NCBI GenBank assembly: GCA_016840385.1
Contig: JAEOSL010000024.1
Coordinates: forward strand, 1-35,246
DNA: 35,246 bases
Direction of reading: 5' to 3'
Origin: Candidatus Thorarchaeota archaeon
GTDB taxonomy: Archaea; Asgardarchaeota; Thorarchaeia; Thorarchaeales; Thorarchaeaceae
Part shown: one piece after another, positions 33,245-35,246 of the stretch
Layout: each line of letters opens with the position of its first letter
Position numbering within the stretch: the stretch's first letter is position 1
Notes under the pieces: model-generated
What the model was told of the DNA's origin: nothing
Databases searched by the model: none
The model's input: the letters and a program-made list of their open reading frames with translations, nothing else
Position numbers and translations under genes: made by a program

Positions 33245-33808
33245 GGTTTTAGCGAGTCACTGAAGTTAGATCCCCATATTGAAGATAAATGGGGCGGAAT
33301 TGGGAGAGATTGGTATCCCGTTGGCACCAGTATAACTTGGCTTACAGGAAAGGCTCTCGAAGCATTGTGTTTGGTGAAGTTTGGAGATACAGAGAGACTT
33401 CGTAGAGCTCGTGATTTCTTATTGCATTCTCAGTATGAGGATGGTAATTGGCCTGATTTCAAAGATCAGCAAATTTCGGATCCTCTTGGAACTGGAAACA
33501 TCCTTCGAGGACTACATGCAATTGACGTTAATTCTGATAACAAGGTGTATGTAGATGGAAGAGCCGCCTTACTACAACATTTGAGTGATTGTTTAGAGGC
33601 TGGTTCAATATTCGATATGGCTGATTTGACAGCAATCGGAAAACCGCTTACTGAGAAAGAAACTGAGATTCTTACAACTGGGATTGAATTGATTTCGAGC
33701 TCCCAGACAGAAGATGGTGGGTGGATTCCCATTGGAACAAAGAAGAGTAATCCAGAATTGAGTTCAATTCTGTTGATGGAATACAAGAAAGCCAATAACT
33801 TACTGTGA
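33245..33808 (+). pseudogene. Alpha/alpha-toroid (QW-repeat) protein, 3' part after in-frame TGA
   Basis: The same frame as the preceding ORF, open from the TGA to the stop at 33806-33808. It contains WGGIGRDWYPVG, the helix ITWLTGKALEALCLVKFG, then QYEDGNWPDF and QTEDGGWIPIG, two clear QW-type motifs. The first standard start codon is TTG 33365, with no SD and in the middle of a repeat helix; no ATG or GTG precedes it. The segment is therefore not an independent gene. It is either a broken gene, a sequencing error or a read-through product. Toroids of this size are often lyase- or prenyltransferase-like, but no catalytic motif is visible. Confidence 0.6.
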
Positions 33809-33825
33809 AAGGTGAAAACCCCTTC

Positions 33826-34332
33826 ATGAGCGAGAAAGTCATGACCCTCTTGCAGCGTGGCAATAAACACGTTGCAGGAGTTTTCACATCCGAGGGATTG
33901 TATGCGACATGTCTTCCACGAAAGACAGAGGATGAAGCCATTTTAGCAGTTGACGGATTTGACCTCCCTGAAACGAAACGGGAGGAATATCTCAAAATAC
34001 TAAATTCTATCTTTGATATATACGAGGGCAAGAAAGACGTGAATATTGGTGCGATCAAACTAGACTTCACAGACCTTTCTCCAAAGCAGATTGCAGTTTA
34101 CAAAGCAACAATGACAATTCCTTATGGGAGAACATTACCGTACGGGATTGTAGCAGAATATGCTGGATTACCTCGTGCAGCTCGATTTGTTGGTACTGTT
34201 ATGGCTAACAATCGGCTTGCACCTATTGTTCCATGCCACAGGGTAGTTTCGTCAACTGGAATTGGCGGGTATGGTGGTGGAATTGATACAAAAATCGAAT
34301 TTCTTGAGCGCGAAAGCGCATTCGTGGATTGA
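33826..34332 (+). CDS. ogt: Methylated-DNA-protein cysteine methyltransferase (MGMT)
   Basis: A 168-residue DNA repair protein. The C-terminal half is the MGMT core: VYKATMTIPYGRTLPYG, the helix-turn-helix ARFVGTVMANNRLAPI and the active site VPCHRVV with the acceptor Cys, followed by GIGGYGGGIDTKIEFLERE. It removes methyl groups from O6-methylguanine by transfer to its own Cys, one turnover per molecule. The N-terminal half is the usual less conserved domain. ATG 33826 is chosen for AGGTGA at 33810-33815; GTG 33805, overlapping the previous stop, is in frame. Close spacing suggests co-transcription with the toroid gene. Confidence 0.93.
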   Translation: MSEKVMTLLQRGNKHVAGVFTSEGLYATCLPRKTEDEAILAVDGFDLPETKREEYLKILNSIFDIYEGKKDVNIGAIKLDFTDLSPKQIAVYKATMTIPYGRTLPYGIVAEYAGLPRAARFVGTVMANNRLAPIVPCHRVVSSTGIGGYGGGIDTKIEFLERESAFVD

Positions 34333-34366
34333 TTACTCAGAATCCTTTACATAGGGCTTACTCAAG

Positions 34367-34376
34367 TATTATATTA
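34367..34376 (+). promoter_or_regulatory. TATA box 25 nt before the 34396 gene
   Basis: TATTATATTA is centred about 25 nt upstream of GTG 34396, so transcription should start at or next to the start codon. A leaderless mRNA is expected. Confidence 0.5.
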
Positions 34377-34395
34377 CCCAGATACATACGGCTGT

Positions 34396-34881
34396 GTGAG
34401 CGCAATGAACCTGAAAGTACGAAGAGACGGTGAGATTGTAGAGTTACGAAAAGTGGAGCTAGAATCACTAAGTCCTCCGCTCTTCAGGACATTGATTGGG
34501 TATAATTCATTGAAACGTCTGGGTTACTCAATCTCGTTCATTCGTCCCAAAAAGAGTTCAAGTGGCGACTTCGAAAGAATTCGTTACAACTTCATTGAAC
34601 GTGGTGTCATGACCCGTCAACTTGAAGGAGAACTTGAACCTGATATGAAACGTGGAATTCTCAATCAACTTCCTCGTGGTAATTTCTCAATCATCCTACT
34701 TCTTACACAGATTCCTAGACGTGGTGTGAACATTCGTTTGGATAAATTCGAGTATGAGTTTCTTGGCTGTATTCTCATGAGAAATGAGGAAACTCTTGAT
34801 GTTGTTATGAATACAATACCGACACGCGATATCCTAATGCCGATGTATCCTGATTCTGAAGCAGCAGTTGAAGAAACTTAG
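34396..34881 (+). CDS. Unknown 161-residue soluble protein
   Basis: Not a recognised family. It is a mixed alpha/beta protein without membrane segments. The N-terminus (LKVRRDGEIVELRKVELES) looks like a small beta hairpin. The middle is basic (SFIRPKKSSSGDFERIRY), and strands FSIILLLTQIP and YEFLGCILMR lie in the second half. The start is GTG 34396 or ATG 34405; the TATA spacing favours a leaderless message starting at GTG. Its stop lies 1 nt from the stop of the convergent small membrane protein gene. Confidence 0.65.
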   Translation: MSAMNLKVRRDGEIVELRKVELESLSPPLFRTLIGYNSLKRLGYSISFIRPKKSSSGDFERIRYNFIERGVMTRQLEGELEPDMKRGILNQLPRGNFSIILLLTQIPRRGVNIRLDKFEYEFLGCILMRNEETLDVVMNTIPTRDILMPMYPDSEAAVEET

Positions 34882-34882
34882 A

Positions 34883-35041
34883 TTACATTTCACTTGTGAA
34901 AGGTGTAATCCTCTCTTCGAGTCGATGCATTTCTTGTCTTTTCCGATACGCCCTATATCCTGCAAGAGCAGCCCTTAGTCCTAGTAGACCGAATGGAACA
35001 ACGTACCAAAGTATGAGGAATGTGAAATCAAACTGTAGCAT
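34883..35041 (-). CDS. Small membrane protein, 52 residues
   Basis: A short minus-strand frame from ATG 35041 to TAA 34883-34885. The first 30 residues form one transmembrane helix (FTFLILWYVVPFGLLGL), followed by a basic amphipathic, coil-like end (YRAYRKRQEMHRLEERI). The hydrophobic helix, positive-inside flank and charged tail are typical of real small membrane proteins. No SD is visible, so it may be leaderless. It shares the region 35042-35130 with the divergent gene at the window edge. Function is unknown. Confidence 0.55.
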   Translation of the reverse strand: MLQFDFTFLILWYVVPFGLLGLRAALAGYRAYRKRQEMHRLEERITPFTSEM

Positions 35042-35130
35042 ATCGATTCTGTTTTACAGAAAATTGAACCGAATTAAGGCTGTTGCATCCCGCATAGTTT
35101 GGCCTCACCTTTATCAACAAGTTAGACTCA

Positions 35131-35246
35131 TTGCAAGACATCAAGGAGATTCTTGTATTGTCGAGAAGTGCAAGGGAGATACCAAAAACAATTGCAGCAT
35201 TTGGTGAGAAACAGTTCAAAGAAACAGGAGCCGCAGCAGTAGAGGT
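35131..35246 (+). CDS. Start of an unknown protein (partial)
   Basis: Open to the window edge, giving 38 codons from TTG 35131. The peptide (DIKEILVLSRSAREIPKTI then AAFGEKQFKETGAAAVE) is helical and protein-like. There is no good SD, no ATG or GTG in frame after the TAG at 35095-35097, and an AT-rich element near 35071-35076 may be the promoter. The family is not recognisable from this fragment. Confidence 0.4.
   Translation, partial: MQDIKEILVLSRSAREIPKTIAAFGEKQFKETGAAAVE

Overview
The window looks like a stretch of an archaeal chromosome with moderate GC. The evidence is an RFC-type clamp-loader subunit, two RIO kinases, an XPB helicase, an RPB9/TFS-type zinc ribbon, a DUF2240 protein, TATA-box promoters with GGTG/GGAGG ribosome-binding sites, frequent GTG/TTG starts, and a surface protease with a Thr-rich stalk. 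The protein mix suggests an Asgard (Promethearchaeota, perhaps Thorarchaeia-like) genome. That placement is an impression and was not tested. No rRNA, tRNA, CRISPR array, insertion sequence or phage gene was found.

Layout. 1-7236 is an information-processing block: the tail of a membrane-anchored protein, a MetE-like protein, a stand-alone XPB-N/Helicase_C_3-type protein, a divergent RFC-like AAA+ protein, a DUF2240 protein, an APH-fold kinase and XPB helicase. 7237-10982 holds an MFS transporter, a 496-nt gap with unclear small ORFs, and two tandem RIO1-type kinases. 10983-16169 has an ACT-like protein, a membrane wHTH/zinc-ribbon protein, a D-serine dehydratase/D-threonine aldolase-like PLP enzyme, a DinB-like protein, a PqqD-radical SAM-SPASM enzyme and an unknown protein. 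16219-23181 is rich in envelope proteins: a DUF2207-like protein ending in a Cys/His CHSA repeat tail, an anchored OB-fold protein, an HExxH peptidase, an M29 aminopeptidase, a small secreted protein and a polytopic membrane protein. 23313-29854 has a universal stress protein, a two-gene cassette behind a TATA box flanked by a perfect inverted repeat, a winged-helix regulator, a ClC protein, a surface subtilase and a small unknown protein. 29901-35246 has the DUF1015-serC operon, an RPB9-like zinc ribbon, an alpha/alpha-toroid gene split by an in-frame TGA, an MGMT, two small proteins and the start of another gene.

The genes are short, mostly monocistronic or two-gene units on alternating strands, often with convergent stops overlapping by 4-17 nt. 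Three convergent junctions carry clear hairpins. The most unusual items are: (1) the TGA at 33242-33244, which falls where a QW-type repeat should have Gly; (2) the period-4 CHSA tail on the DUF2207-like protein, with a PqqD-fused radical SAM/SPASM enzyme less than 1 kb from that gene; (3) the clamp-loader paralogue with an insertion of about 50 residues and altered nucleotide-sensing motifs; (4) the inverted repeat around the promoter at 24556-24593.
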